DNA of 12,848 nucleotides from an uncultured Gammaproteobacteria bacterium (GCA_903889815.1 CAISYX010000090.1:1-12848), one strand, 5' to 3'. Shown: positions 1-6,475, counted from the first letter of the stretch. The notes: generated by a model from the letters alone, not told the origin. Program-made: numbers and translations.

Positions 1-623
1 ATGTCCTGTGCATAGCTTGCAATGGCTGCCGGCGCAGGTGCTGCAATGACGTCAATCGCAAGAGCCGCAGCGGGGTCGCGGACCGGCTGTGGCAATACAT
101 CGTCGTTCAGAACGGCGTCCAGCGCCAGGGCTACAAAATTTTCGCCAGACTCTTCCAGCGATTCGGAAACGGGACCGCGGTAAACGATCTCCCAGGTGCG
201 CGGATTGATCACCAGCACTTCGCCAACATAGGTAAACGCCAGTGTCTGACTGACCAGCCCGGTGTCGTCAATCAGCACAGGAACACTCAGACCCTGCTCG
301 CGCTTTGCGTCCAGAACAGCGCTGCGCGTCTGTCCTGCGTCGGCATTGATCAGGAAAAATGGAATCTGGCGGGCGGAGTGTCCAGCAATGGCATCTGCAG
401 CGATTCGCGCGGCCGGTCCGGCTACTTCTGAATCGTTGCGATGGCTCATCAGCACCATGGCGTCGGCGAGGCGGTGGTAATGCAACTTGACGGCCTGCCC
501 CTGCTCATCCAGCAAGGTGAAGTCGGGCGCATCGGCGGCGCTGGCTATGCGGCTACCGGCCAGCACACTCAAGAGAAGCACCAGGGCAGCGATGCTGCGA
601 AGAAGAACGGGATGCACTGTCAT
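1..623 (-). CDS. Secreted redoxin-domain protein lacking the peroxidatic Cys, 3' end outside the window
   Basis: The frame is open for 207 codons from ATG 623 to the window edge, so the protein is longer than what is seen. A GGAG lies 6 bases before the start. Residues 1-29 form a signal peptide (LLRSIAALVLLLSVLAG core, cut after ASA), so the protein is exported. Residues 31-165 have the thioredoxin/AhpC-TSA fold pattern: APDFTLLDEQGQ, VLMSHRND, PVLIDDTG, and VLVINPRTWEIVYRGPV. The last stretch matches FVIDPRTREVHFRGPI in the redoxin at 6476-7090, so the two are paralogues. The active-site GxGC of that paralogue is here SHRND, and no cysteine occurs in the visible part, so peroxidase activity by this domain is unlikely. 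The last visible residues, ASYAQD plus a codon starting AT, resemble the start of a c-type cytochrome segment (SYaxDI). Fusion to a haem domain beyond the edge is my inference from known redoxin-cytochrome proteins. Confidence 0.8.
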   Translation of the reverse strand, partial: MTVHPVLLRSIAALVLLLSVLAGSRIASAADAPDFTLLDEQGQAVKLHYHRLADAMVLMSHRNDSEVAGPAARIAADAIAGHSARQIPFFLINADAGQTRSAVLDAKREQGLSVPVLIDDTGLVSQTLAFTYVGEVLVINPRTWEIVYRGPVSESLEESGENFVALALDAVLNDDVLPQPVRDPAAALAIDVIAAPAPAAIASYAQD

Positions 624-670
624 GTCAGACTCCGGAATGCGGTGAGTGGAACGCCAGCGCATGGTAATGC

Positions 671-751
671 ATTCCAGAATGGCAAAGAATGGAGCGGCGC
701 TTCACTGTGTCAGCTTTGCAGAATATGAGCACAGATTGCAGAATTTGCTCA
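671..751. repeat. Iterated AGAAT element between oxyR and the redoxin gene
   Basis: The gap between the oxyR stop and the redoxin start contains AGAAT four times, ending at 680, 690, 724 and 744. Two copies extend to an exact 9-mer, TTGCAGAAT, at 716-724 and 736-744, which is 20 bases apart (about two helix turns). A 6-base inverted repeat, TGAGCA (726-731) and TGCTCA (746-751), overlaps the second copy. Position and phasing would suit a regulator site upstream of the redoxin gene, but no known consensus was matched and the pattern could be chance. Confidence 0.25.
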
Positions 752-752
752 G

Positions 753-1676
753 CTACTCACTCAACGAGGTCGTCTTGCCGGACAGGTAGTTTTGCTTGAT
801 GAATTGCCCCAGCAGCTCAAATTCGTCGCCCCGGGTGCTCGCTCGTCGCCAGACCAGGCCAATCTCGCGGAAGCTGTCCTTGTCCAGTGGCGTGGTCTTG
901 ATGCGGGTGTTCTTGAGCAGCGCTGACCCGATCGCCATCTCCGGCAGATACGTCACGCCCAGATCTGCATCCACCATCTGCACCAGTGTCAGGAGACTCG
1001 TCGCCGTGATGTCACTGACCTTGTCGGCGTTCTTGATGCTGCAGGCTGACAACGCGTGGTCCCGCAGACAGTGACCATCCTCCAGCAGCAGAATGCTGTC
1101 TTCGGGCAGCTCGCTTACCTGGTGATTGTCCGGATTGACCAATGTACTTTTCGCCTGATGTGCCAGATAAAAGCGATCCTTGAAAAGGGGCATCTCGCTC
1201 ACATTGCGCAACTCATAGGGCAGTGCAATCAGAATGATGTCGAGTTCGCCATCCATAAGCCTGGCGTAAACGCGCTCGGTCAGGTCTTCCTTGAGATACA
1301 ACTTGAGGTCTGGATAGGCCTTGCGCAGTGCGGGCAGCAGGCGTGGCAGCAGAAAGGGCGCAATGGTGGGAATCACACCCAGCTTCAACTTCCCTGTCAG
1401 AGGCTGCTGATTACCCTGGGCGATATCGACCAGCTCTTCGAGATCGCGCAGGACTTGTCTGGCCTGGACCGCAATCTGCCTGCCGAGACTGGTCACAGTG
1501 ACATTCTTGTTGGTGCGATCCACCAGCTGAATGTTCAACGTACTCTCCAGCTCACGAATCGCGACACTGAATGCAGGCTGAGACACAAAGCAGGCGTCAG
1601 CAGCCTTGCCGAAATGACCGATCTGCTCCAGCGCCACGAAGTATCGCAACTGTTTGGTTGTCGGCAGATGATTCAT
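753..1676 (-). CDS. oxyR: OxyR, LysR-type hydrogen-peroxide sensor and regulator
   Basis: The 307-residue protein has the normal OxyR length. The N-terminal winged HTH (about residues 5-65, with AADACFVSQPAFSVAIRELE) is followed by a LysR effector domain beginning near GKLKLGVIPTIAPFLLP. The decisive feature is the LLEDGHCLRDHALSAC segment: Cys203 and Cys212 sit 9 residues apart, as Cys199 and Cys208 do in E. coli OxyR, where they form the peroxide-sensing disulfide. The C-terminal TSLLTLVQMV and GVTYLP blocks also match OxyR. By family knowledge, oxidised OxyR activates catalase, peroxiredoxin and related genes and represses its own gene. Here its own promoter lies inside a good OxyR site (1715-1751), which supports autoregulation. 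ATG 1676 is preceded by AGGG at 1686-1689, inside a small hairpin. No catalase or ahpC gene is next to it; a redoxin gene lies downstream on the same strand after 129 bases. Confidence 0.95.
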   Translation of the reverse strand: MNHLPTTKQLRYFVALEQIGHFGKAADACFVSQPAFSVAIRELESTLNIQLVDRTNKNVTVTSLGRQIAVQARQVLRDLEELVDIAQGNQQPLTGKLKLGVIPTIAPFLLPRLLPALRKAYPDLKLYLKEDLTERVYARLMDGELDIILIALPYELRNVSEMPLFKDRFYLAHQAKSTLVNPDNHQVSELPEDSILLLEDGHCLRDHALSACSIKNADKVSDITATSLLTLVQMVDADLGVTYLPEMAIGSALLKNTRIKTTPLDKDSFREIGLVWRRASTRGDEFELLGQFIKQNYLSGKTTSLSE

Positions 1677-1690
1677 GGGAGGATTCCCTC
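1677..1690 (-). promoter_or_regulatory. Hairpin overlapping the oxyR ribosome-binding site
   Basis: On the minus strand the leader reads GAGGGAATCCTCCC directly before ATG 1676. GGGA (1688-1685) can pair with TCCC (1680-1677) around a 4-base loop; alternatively GAGG (1690-1687) pairs with CCTC (1682-1679). Either pairing occupies the Shine-Dalgarno-like AGGG. The stem is only 4 pairs, so its effect may be small. Confidence 0.35.
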
Positions 1691-1708
1691 AGAGAGTGAC
1701 TTTGCGGC

Positions 1709-1737
1709 AGGATAATCGATTTTCAATATCATCGCAA
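1709..1737 (-). promoter_or_regulatory. Predicted sigma70 promoter of oxyR
   Basis: On the minus strand TTGCGA (1737-1732) is followed after exactly 17 bases by TATCCT (1714-1709). Each hexamer matches 4 of 6 consensus bases. The start point would be near 1702, giving a leader of about 26 bases. The whole promoter lies within or next to the OxyR site at 1715-1751, so bound OxyR would block it, the same logic as in E. coli. Confidence 0.55.
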
Positions 1738-1751
1738 TAGCTTTAATCCAT
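1715..1751. promoter_or_regulatory. OxyR binding site, two dyads spaced by 7 bases
   Basis: The known OxyR tetramer site is two copies of ATAGnTnnnAnCTAT separated by 7 bases. Here ATCGATTTTCAATAT (1715-1729) and ATAGCTTTAATCCAT (1737-1751) are separated by the 7 bases CATCGCA. Of the 20 specified positions, 16 match, by my hand count: 7 of 10 in the left dyad and 9 of 10 in the right. The site lies directly upstream of oxyR, overlaps its predicted promoter, and points toward the gene-free, terminator-ended stretch on the plus strand. Confidence 0.7.
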
Positions 1752-1769
1752 TTCCTGTATTCAGTCTTG

Positions 1770-1868
1770 CAGGCCTACCATTGCGCCAAGTGTTGAGGAA
1801 CACTGCAAGCATACGAGTGACAGGCCCTTGCCGGCGCAAACTTCCCCTGGTTGGCGCCGGCTTTTTTT
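1770..1868 (+). ncRNA. Candidate OxyS-like small RNA, divergent from oxyR
   Basis: No plausible coding frame lies between the OxyR site (ends 1751) and the strong terminator (1830-1868), so the terminator most simply ends a short RNA. Possible -10 elements are TATTCA (1758-1763) and TACCAT (1776-1781). The second would put a poor -35 at 1752-1757, just after the OxyR site, as expected for an OxyR-activated promoter. The 5' end is therefore uncertain (about 1770-1788), giving 80-100 nt; E. coli OxyS is 109 nt. Predicted structure: hairpin 1, AGTGTT (1789-1794), loop GAGG, AACACT (1799-1804), extended by TTGC (1781-1784) with GCAA (1805-1808); a short linker; then the terminator hairpin with a pyrimidine-rich loop and a U7 tail suited to Hfq. 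Similarity to OxyS is of position and architecture only; I see no primary-sequence match. It could instead be the leader of the gene at 1957. Confidence 0.5.
1830..1868 (+). terminator. Rho-independent terminator upstream of the nnrU-family gene
   Basis: GCCGGCGC (1830-1837) pairs perfectly with GCGCCGGC (1854-1861), followed at once by seven T (1862-1868). AAC (1839-1841) and GTT (1850-1852) can extend the stem after one mismatch, leaving TTCCCCTG as the loop. The T tract works only for plus-strand transcription. There is no gene upstream on that strand back to oxyR. Confidence 0.85.
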
Positions 1869-1956
1869 GCCTCGATATACATCAAAACCCAGTCAGAGTA
1901 TCTTTGCCCGTCACGATTGCGGGAGCCGGCAGCGCCGGACATGAACGGGTAACGCA

Positions 1957-2529
1957 GTGATTGTATTGATTTCAGGCCTGGCATTGTTCATTTGCCTGCA
2001 TGCACTTCGAACGTTTGGCTGGCGCGAGACGCTTTTGCAACGCTTTGGGCAGAAGCAGTACAGGCTGATGATCAGCGCTGGCATCTGTCTCAGCGTTCTG
2101 CTGATGATTGCGGGCAAGTCCAGTGCCGACTTCGTGCAGATATGGGTGCCCCCTTACTTTTTGCGCGAGCTGACGAACCTGTTGATGCTGTCTGCCTGCA
2201 TCGTATTCAGCGCGGGCTTTCTTCCGGCATCTCACACACGCGCGCTTGTGGGACACCCGATGCTGACGGGCATATTCATCTGGGGCGCCGCCCATCTTTT
2301 CTCCAACGGCGATGTTGCCTCCATGTTGTTGTTCGGATCCCTGGCGCTCTGGGCGGCGCTGAAAATCTGGACTCTCGAAGCACGACGTCGCTGCGCGATG
2401 CCGGTGGCTTCAGCACGTCCGGCCTTGCAATGGGACGCGGCGGCCATCCTGCTGGGGATGATTGCCTATGGCGCCCTTTTGGTGTTTCATGGACCTCTGT
2501 TCGGGTTTGCCGTGACAGGTCCGTTATAG
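1957..2529 (+). CDS. NnrU-family integral membrane protein
   Basis: The 190-residue protein is mostly hydrophobic, with about six membrane segments (near residues 1-16, 35-51, 70-88, 101-115, 120-137 and 160-180). The block GHPMLTGIFIWGAAHLFSNG (99-118), followed by LLFGSLALWA, is the family signature of NnrU, including His100 and His113. The N-terminal pattern LxxGLALFxxxHxLR also fits the family, which supports the GTG start at 1957; the only upstream ATG (1941) meets a stop after three codons. The ribosome-binding site is weak. NnrU was named from denitrification gene clusters, and the family also includes the zeta-carotene isomerase Z-ISO; the biochemical role here cannot be read from sequence. 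No nitrite or nitric oxide reductase gene is nearby. The next gene starts 27 bases downstream, probably in the same transcript. Confidence 0.85.
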   Translation: MIVLISGLALFICLHALRTFGWRETLLQRFGQKQYRLMISAGICLSVLLMIAGKSSADFVQIWVPPYFLRELTNLLMLSACIVFSAGFLPASHTRALVGHPMLTGIFIWGAAHLFSNGDVASMLLFGSLALWAALKIWTLEARRRCAMPVASARPALQWDAAAILLGMIAYGALLVFHGPLFGFAVTGPL

Positions 2530-2556
2530 ATAGTGTTGCAGGGGAGGTGCCATAGC

Positions 2557-3012
2557 ATGCAGATTCACTTCGAGAATGTCGCACAGCGACTGTCTCCTGC
2601 AAGCTGCTGGCTTGCCGTGGCACTGTGCCTGCCGATACAGAGCTTCGCTCAGACGCCCGTAGACCCGCAGTGGTCCGGCATCTGGAACGCAGAGGGCAGC
2701 CTGCTCACCCTGCGCGTGACTCATCTGGACGATCAACTGCATGTCGAGCCGGTGGAGTCACTCGGGTTCCAGTGGCGCAACAGCATCGGCCATATCAATG
2801 GCAACAGTGCCACCATCAATGTCGAGTATCAGGGCGTTGTTGCTACAGTCCTGGTGCAGCTTGGAGAGGGTGGAACCGCGATGGTCAGGCCACTGAGCTG
2901 TCAGCCTGATTATCATGTGGTGTGCGCACTGGTGCAAAACCAGCAGGCGCGGTTTCGCAAAGTGGGAGAAGTGGTTGCGCAGGGTCCCGGGGCTCAACAT
3001 ACGCAGCCCTGA
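2557..3012 (+). CDS. Small secreted protein of unknown function
   Basis: ATG 2557 is chosen over the TTG at 2533 because GGGGAGG (2541-2547) lies about 9 bases before it. The 151-residue product begins with a signal peptide (residues 1-31, hydrophobic CWLAVALCLPIQSFA, cut before QTPVDP), so it is probably periplasmic or outside the cell. The mature part is short and rich in alternating polar and hydrophobic stretches (WSGIWNAEGSLLTLRV, ATINVEYQGVVATVLVQL), suggesting a beta-sheet fold. Cys115 and Cys123 are the only cysteines after the signal peptide and could form a disulfide. The C-terminal tail (QGPGAQHTQP) looks disordered. I do not recognise the family. It lies 27 bases after the nnrU-family gene and is likely co-transcribed with it. 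Confidence 0.75.
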   Translation: MQIHFENVAQRLSPASCWLAVALCLPIQSFAQTPVDPQWSGIWNAEGSLLTLRVTHLDDQLHVEPVESLGFQWRNSIGHINGNSATINVEYQGVVATVLVQLGEGGTAMVRPLSCQPDYHVVCALVQNQQARFRKVGEVVAQGPGAQHTQP

Positions 3013-3023
3013 GCGATTGAGCG

Positions 3024-3043
3024 CCACCCGGCAAGCCGGGCGG
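3024..3043. other. GC-rich hairpin between two convergent genes
   Basis: CCCGG (3027-3031) and CCGGG (3036-3040) form a perfect stem around CAAG, with two further pairs (CC 3024-3025 and GG 3042-3043) beyond a mismatch. It sits in the 42-base gap between the convergent stops at 3012 and 3055. Neither side has a T tract, so it is at best a pause site or part of a rho-dependent terminator. Confidence 0.35.
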
Positions 3044-3054
3044 TCTGCTGCGAA

Positions 3055-3642
3055 TCAGCCAAGCTCGGTCATGGACGTGATCTTCTTGCCAACGATTCCG
3101 TAGGCAATGGCTTCTTCCACCGTCATCCAGTAATCCCTGTCTGTATCTTTCGCCACACGTTCCAGTGGCTGACCGGTTTCATCTGCAATGAGCTGATTGA
3201 TGCGTTCACGCATCTTGATGATCTGCTCTGCCTGAATCTTGATGTCAGAGGCTCGGCCGCGTGACCCGCCAGAGGGCTGGTGCACCAGGAATCGCGTATT
3301 GGGCAGACTGAAGCGATGCTCCTTTTTCGCCGCCAGATAGATGGTGGTGGCCGCGCTGGCAACCCAGCCGGTTCCAACCACGCGCACTTCCGGCTTGATG
3401 AACTTGATCATGTCATACACCACATCGCCAGATTCCACATGCCCGCCGGGCGAGCTGATGTAGATCGTGATGGGCTCATCGCCGGCTGCTGCCAGCGCCA
3501 GGAGCTTCTCGGTCACCGAGCGCGCGATTTTCTCATCGATGTCACCAAAAATGGTGATGGAACGGGACTTGAAAAGCTTCTCATCGATAAAGCGGCTCGC
3601 AGGCGCCTCGGGAACGGGCTGCTCGGGGGTGTGATTGTGCAT
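3055..3642 (-). CDS. ClpP-type serine protease paralogue
   Basis: The product has 195 residues from ATG 3642, which has GGAG 6 bases upstream (3652-3649); an upstream TTG at 3654 overlaps that GGAG and is rejected. All ClpP active-site parts are visible: the SSPGG strand (63-67), catalytic Ser96 in GWVASAAT, His121 in FLVHQPSGG, and Asp170 in TDRDYW. These align with Ser97, His122 and Asp171 of mature E. coli ClpP. The sequence around the serine (GTGWVASAATTIYLAA) is far from the usual GxAASMG, so this is a divergent paralogue rather than the housekeeping subunit. There is no clpX or other AAA+ partner here and no signal peptide, so a cytoplasmic location is likely. The gene starts 17 bases after the stop of the RND transporter gene, with its ribosome-binding site in that gap, so the two form an operon. 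Substrates are unknown. Confidence 0.9.
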   Translation of the reverse strand: MHNHTPEQPVPEAPASRFIDEKLFKSRSITIFGDIDEKIARSVTEKLLALAAAGDEPITIYISSPGGHVESGDVVYDMIKFIKPEVRVVGTGWVASAATTIYLAAKKEHRFSLPNTRFLVHQPSGGSRGRASDIKIQAEQIIKMRERINQLIADETGQPLERVAKDTDRDYWMTVEEAIAYGIVGKKITSMTELG

Positions 3643-3659
3643 AGAGATCTCCAAAAGTT

Positions 3660-6122
3660 TCAGGAACTGGCGTGCGTCTCTGCGCCCAGCGGCCGGAATG
3701 CGATCAGCAGCTGTGGCAGAAGAGTCAACGCACCCAGAAGGGCCACCATCATGGCAATGCTGGTCAACAGACCGAAGACAATGGTGGGGATGAAATTTGA
3801 CAGGACCAGGATGGAGAAACCCGCCACCACAGTCATTGTCGTGAAATACATCGCTCGCGCGATACTGTCATGGCAGCAGAACATGGTATCGCGATAACTG
3901 CCCAGCCGATGGAATTCGTGCTGAAAACGGTGCATGTAGTGAATCGTGTTGTCGACGCCGATGCCTACTGCGATGGCCGCGATCGTGATGGTCATGATGT
4001 CGAGCGGAATACCCATCCAGCCCATCAGCCCGAGCACCAGCAAGGCTGCAATGATATTGGGGATGATGCACAGAACTGCAATGGGCACCGATCTGAAAAG
4101 GAACAGGAACATGATCATGATGGCGAACAGCACAACCCCCAGCGTCAGGATCTGTGACTGGTACAGGCTCTGCAGCACATTGTTGTAAAGCACCAGAATG
4201 CCGGTGACGCGCACCTGCTCGGGCGCATAGCCGAACTCTTCCTGCAGACCCCGCTTGATGCCATTGATCAGCTCATTGCGATTGAGGTTCTCGTCGGATT
4301 CGATCACCCGCACATTGAAGCGTACCTGATTGTCTGCCACCGACACGAAAGGGGTCAGGACAGAGTTTTTCAGGGTTGCGGGAATTCGCGAATAGAGCAG
4401 CGCCCACACGAAGCTGTCGACCGGCGCATTGTTGTTCAACTGCTCTGCCAGATGGATGACTGATCCGAAAGAGAGCACCTTGCCTGTCTGCGGGTTGTTG
4501 TCCAGATAGTCGTGTATGCGCTTGATCTCATCCATCTTGTCGCCTGTGAACCAATAGGCGTCATTGGGTTCTTCTTCAAAGCCGTCGTCGAAATCGTCGG
4601 CAAATTCGTCTTCCACAACCGGCAGATTCACCACGACATCCATGGACAGCGTACCGCCCAGTTTATCGTCGAACAGGCTCATGCCCTTGTAGATTTCTGT
4701 GTCCTCGCTGAAGTAATCGATGAAGCTGTTTTCCACCTTCAAACGGCTCAGACCCACGACGCTGAAGATCAGTACCAGCGCAGAAATCCACAGCACCTTG
4801 TTGCCCAGACGGTCTGTCATGCGCGCCAGGCCAGAAGTCAGCGCGAGGGATGTCTGGTGCTCATAGACTGTCTCGTCCTTGCTGAACAGCGCCATCAAGG
4901 CAGGGAACAACGTGAATACCACCAGCAGCGCGGTCAGCACACCAATGACCATGATCCAGCCAAACGAGATGATGGGGGAGATACCGCTGGTTAACAGCGA
5001 CGCGAAGGCCACTATCGTGGTCAGCGCGGTGTACAGGCAGGGCTTCCACATGGACAGTACGGAATGGCGCAAGAGCTTGCCATGTTCACTGAAGTGCCGG
5101 GTGGCACGCAGCTGCCGGTAGCGCACAATGAGATGGACTGTCAGCGAAATGGTCGTGATCAGCAACAGCGACATGAAATTGGACGACACCACGGTGACTC
5201 GCCAGTCCATCAGCCCCAGGATGCCCACGACGATCACGCTGGCGACCGCGCAGCAGGCCAGCGGCAGGAATATCCAGCGCAGGCGGCGGAAGATGGCCCC
5301 CAGCGCGAACACGATGAAGGCAAAGACGCCCAGACTGAACGTTGTGAGGTCGTTCTGGACGAAGGTCACCATGTCATCCGCGATCATCGGCGCGCCACCC
5401 AGATAGATTGTGGCGGAGTCCTGATAGCCAGCGAGAATTTCGCGTATGGCGCCGATGTCTTCATGCCGCTGTTCTGCCGTCATGGTGCTGTAGGCATCGA
5501 ATTCGACAGTCACGTCTGCCAGAGTCTGTGATTCCTCAGCACTCAGGCCTTCTGCGCCGCGTTTCTGACGCAGGACTTCGCGCACCTCGATCAGCGAGTG
5601 GTACTGCTCGTCACGGGCGAAGCTGACCAGCAATGCCGCCGTCTGACCGTCGGGACTGATGATGGCATTGCTGAACACGGGGCTGTTGATCAGCTCTTCC
5701 CGCGCAGCCGCGAGGTCGATGCCCGGGGTCAGAACAGTGTCGTAATTCTCGGAGATGCTGAGCAGCTCTGTGTCGCCAAAAATAGGGACGTTGAGCAGAC
5801 TGTCCACGGATTCAATCCGGGGAATTGTGAGCAGTTCCTCGCGGAGAGCTCCGAGGGACGCGAAGGACTCCGGACTGAACAGATCGGCCACGGGCGTGAA
5901 GGCAATGGTGACTGCATCGCGGGCGTCGTAGCGGTTGTTGACCTGGCGCGAGAATTCCAGCTCCTGGTCGCCTTCCATGAGCAGTGAGTCAGCAGAAGCA
6001 TCCAGCTTGAAATACTGTGCGTACCACCCAAACGAGGCAGTGAGGGCAAGCAGCAGCAGAATGACCAGCAACGGGCGCTCGAAGACGAGCTTGCTGTAAA
6101 GAGTGGATAGACCGGAGCGCAT
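3660..6122 (-). CDS. RND superfamily (MMPL/HAE3-type) transporter
   Basis: The 820-residue protein from ATG 6122 has the duplicated RND layout: one N-terminal membrane helix (about 18-36), a periplasmic domain (about 40-255), five helices (about 260-410), a second lone helix (about 441-460), a second periplasmic domain (about 465-655), and five more helices (about 660-805). The motif GIGVDNTIHYMHRF (720-733) is the RND/sterol-sensing-type motif of helix 10, with Asp724 as the likely proton-relay residue; the first-half counterpart (ISLTVHLIVRYRQL) lacks the Asp. These proteins use proton flow to export lipids, hopanoids or other hydrophobic molecules. No adaptor or outer-membrane channel gene is adjacent, as is usual for this subgroup. 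A very acidic insert (503-521, EDEFADDFDDGFEEEPND region) lies in the second periplasmic domain. ATG 6122 is preferred over 6218 because the first helix follows at the usual distance and the intervening residues look random. The ribosome-binding site (AGAGAA) is weak. Confidence 0.9.
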   Translation of the reverse strand: MRSGLSTLYSKLVFERPLLVILLLLALTASFGWYAQYFKLDASADSLLMEGDQELEFSRQVNNRYDARDAVTIAFTPVADLFSPESFASLGALREELLTIPRIESVDSLLNVPIFGDTELLSISENYDTVLTPGIDLAAAREELINSPVFSNAIISPDGQTAALLVSFARDEQYHSLIEVREVLRQKRGAEGLSAEESQTLADVTVEFDAYSTMTAEQRHEDIGAIREILAGYQDSATIYLGGAPMIADDMVTFVQNDLTTFSLGVFAFIVFALGAIFRRLRWIFLPLACCAVASVIVVGILGLMDWRVTVVSSNFMSLLLITTISLTVHLIVRYRQLRATRHFSEHGKLLRHSVLSMWKPCLYTALTTIVAFASLLTSGISPIISFGWIMVIGVLTALLVVFTLFPALMALFSKDETVYEHQTSLALTSGLARMTDRLGNKVLWISALVLIFSVVGLSRLKVENSFIDYFSEDTEIYKGMSLFDDKLGGTLSMDVVVNLPVVEDEFADDFDDGFEEEPNDAYWFTGDKMDEIKRIHDYLDNNPQTGKVLSFGSVIHLAEQLNNNAPVDSFVWALLYSRIPATLKNSVLTPFVSVADNQVRFNVRVIESDENLNRNELINGIKRGLQEEFGYAPEQVRVTGILVLYNNVLQSLYQSQILTLGVVLFAIMIMFLFLFRSVPIAVLCIIPNIIAALLVLGLMGWMGIPLDIMTITIAAIAVGIGVDNTIHYMHRFQHEFHRLGSYRDTMFCCHDSIARAMYFTTMTVVAGFSILVLSNFIPTIVFGLLTSIAMMVALLGALTLLPQLLIAFRPLGAETHASS

Positions 6123-6150
6123 AGGGTTCTCTGAAAATGAGCAGCGGCTA

Positions 6151-6156
6151 ACTATA
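6151..6156 (-). promoter_or_regulatory. Possible -10 element of the RND-clpP operon
   Basis: On the minus strand TATAGT (5 of 6 consensus bases) lies 28 bases before ATG 6122, placing the start point near 6144. There is no recognisable -35 at 16-18 bases, so the promoter may be weak or need an activator. Confidence 0.3.
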
Positions 6157-6292
6157 CCTTGTTGGGCGGGGGCTTGCACCCCGGCCGCCTGCTCAGGCAG
6201 CCTTTGGCAGGAGGCCATGCCAGCGCCGGAGGCCGTCTTTGAAACTCACGTGAAATTTGTTTTAAATCAAAGAGTTTTGCAGCCAAAAGGGA

Positions 6293-6309
6293 TCACAATT
6301 AGTCACAAT
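6293..6309. repeat. Tandem TCACAAT heptamer, 10-base period
   Basis: TCACAAT occurs at 6293-6299 and again at 6303-6309, so the copies face the same side of the helix. It is about 170 bases upstream of the redoxin start. This could be a regulator site; no family consensus was recognised. Confidence 0.3.
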
Positions 6310-6475
6310 ATGCGGCTTGCGACAACACCAGCAGGTTGATTAAAGTGGCACCAAAGGATCAGTCAGGGTATGTTTCCGGCCCTGAAGCGCGAAGATCCCG
6401 GTCATGCAGAGGCGCCTGTGGCGAAACTGCAGACAAGCAGGGAACACAGTGGTACATCGAGAGGAGTATGCAGTA

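Larger units (their letters stand above)
6123..6475. other. 353-base divergent intergenic region
   Basis: The region separates the RND gene (minus) from the redoxin gene (plus). The left half (6160-6235) is GC-rich with a small hairpin, GCCTG (6187-6191) and CAGGC (6194-6198). The stretch 6241-6310 is AT-rich and holds the palindrome TCACGTGA (6246-6253) and a tandem TCACAAT (6293-6309). Frames across it lack ribosome-binding sites and family features, so I call no gene here. No sigma70 promoter for the redoxin gene stands out. Confidence 0.6.

Noticed and set aside
3024..3043. Hairpin between convergent genes as an intrinsic terminator
   Set aside because: No T tract follows on either strand, so it was listed only as a hairpin.
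6187..6198. GCCTG-CT-CAGGC small hairpin as a terminator or operator
   Set aside because: The loop is only two bases and no tail follows; such short dyads are expected by chance in GC-rich DNA.
6103..6339. A 78-codon frame in the RND-redoxin intergenic region
   Set aside because: It has no ribosome-binding site, no recognisable features, and starts inside the 5' end of the RND gene.
6346..6358. TGGCAC followed by AAGGATC, resembling a sigma54 promoter upstream of the redoxin gene
   Set aside because: The -24 element is perfect but the -12 element should be TTGC and is GATC here, so the essential GC pair is missing.
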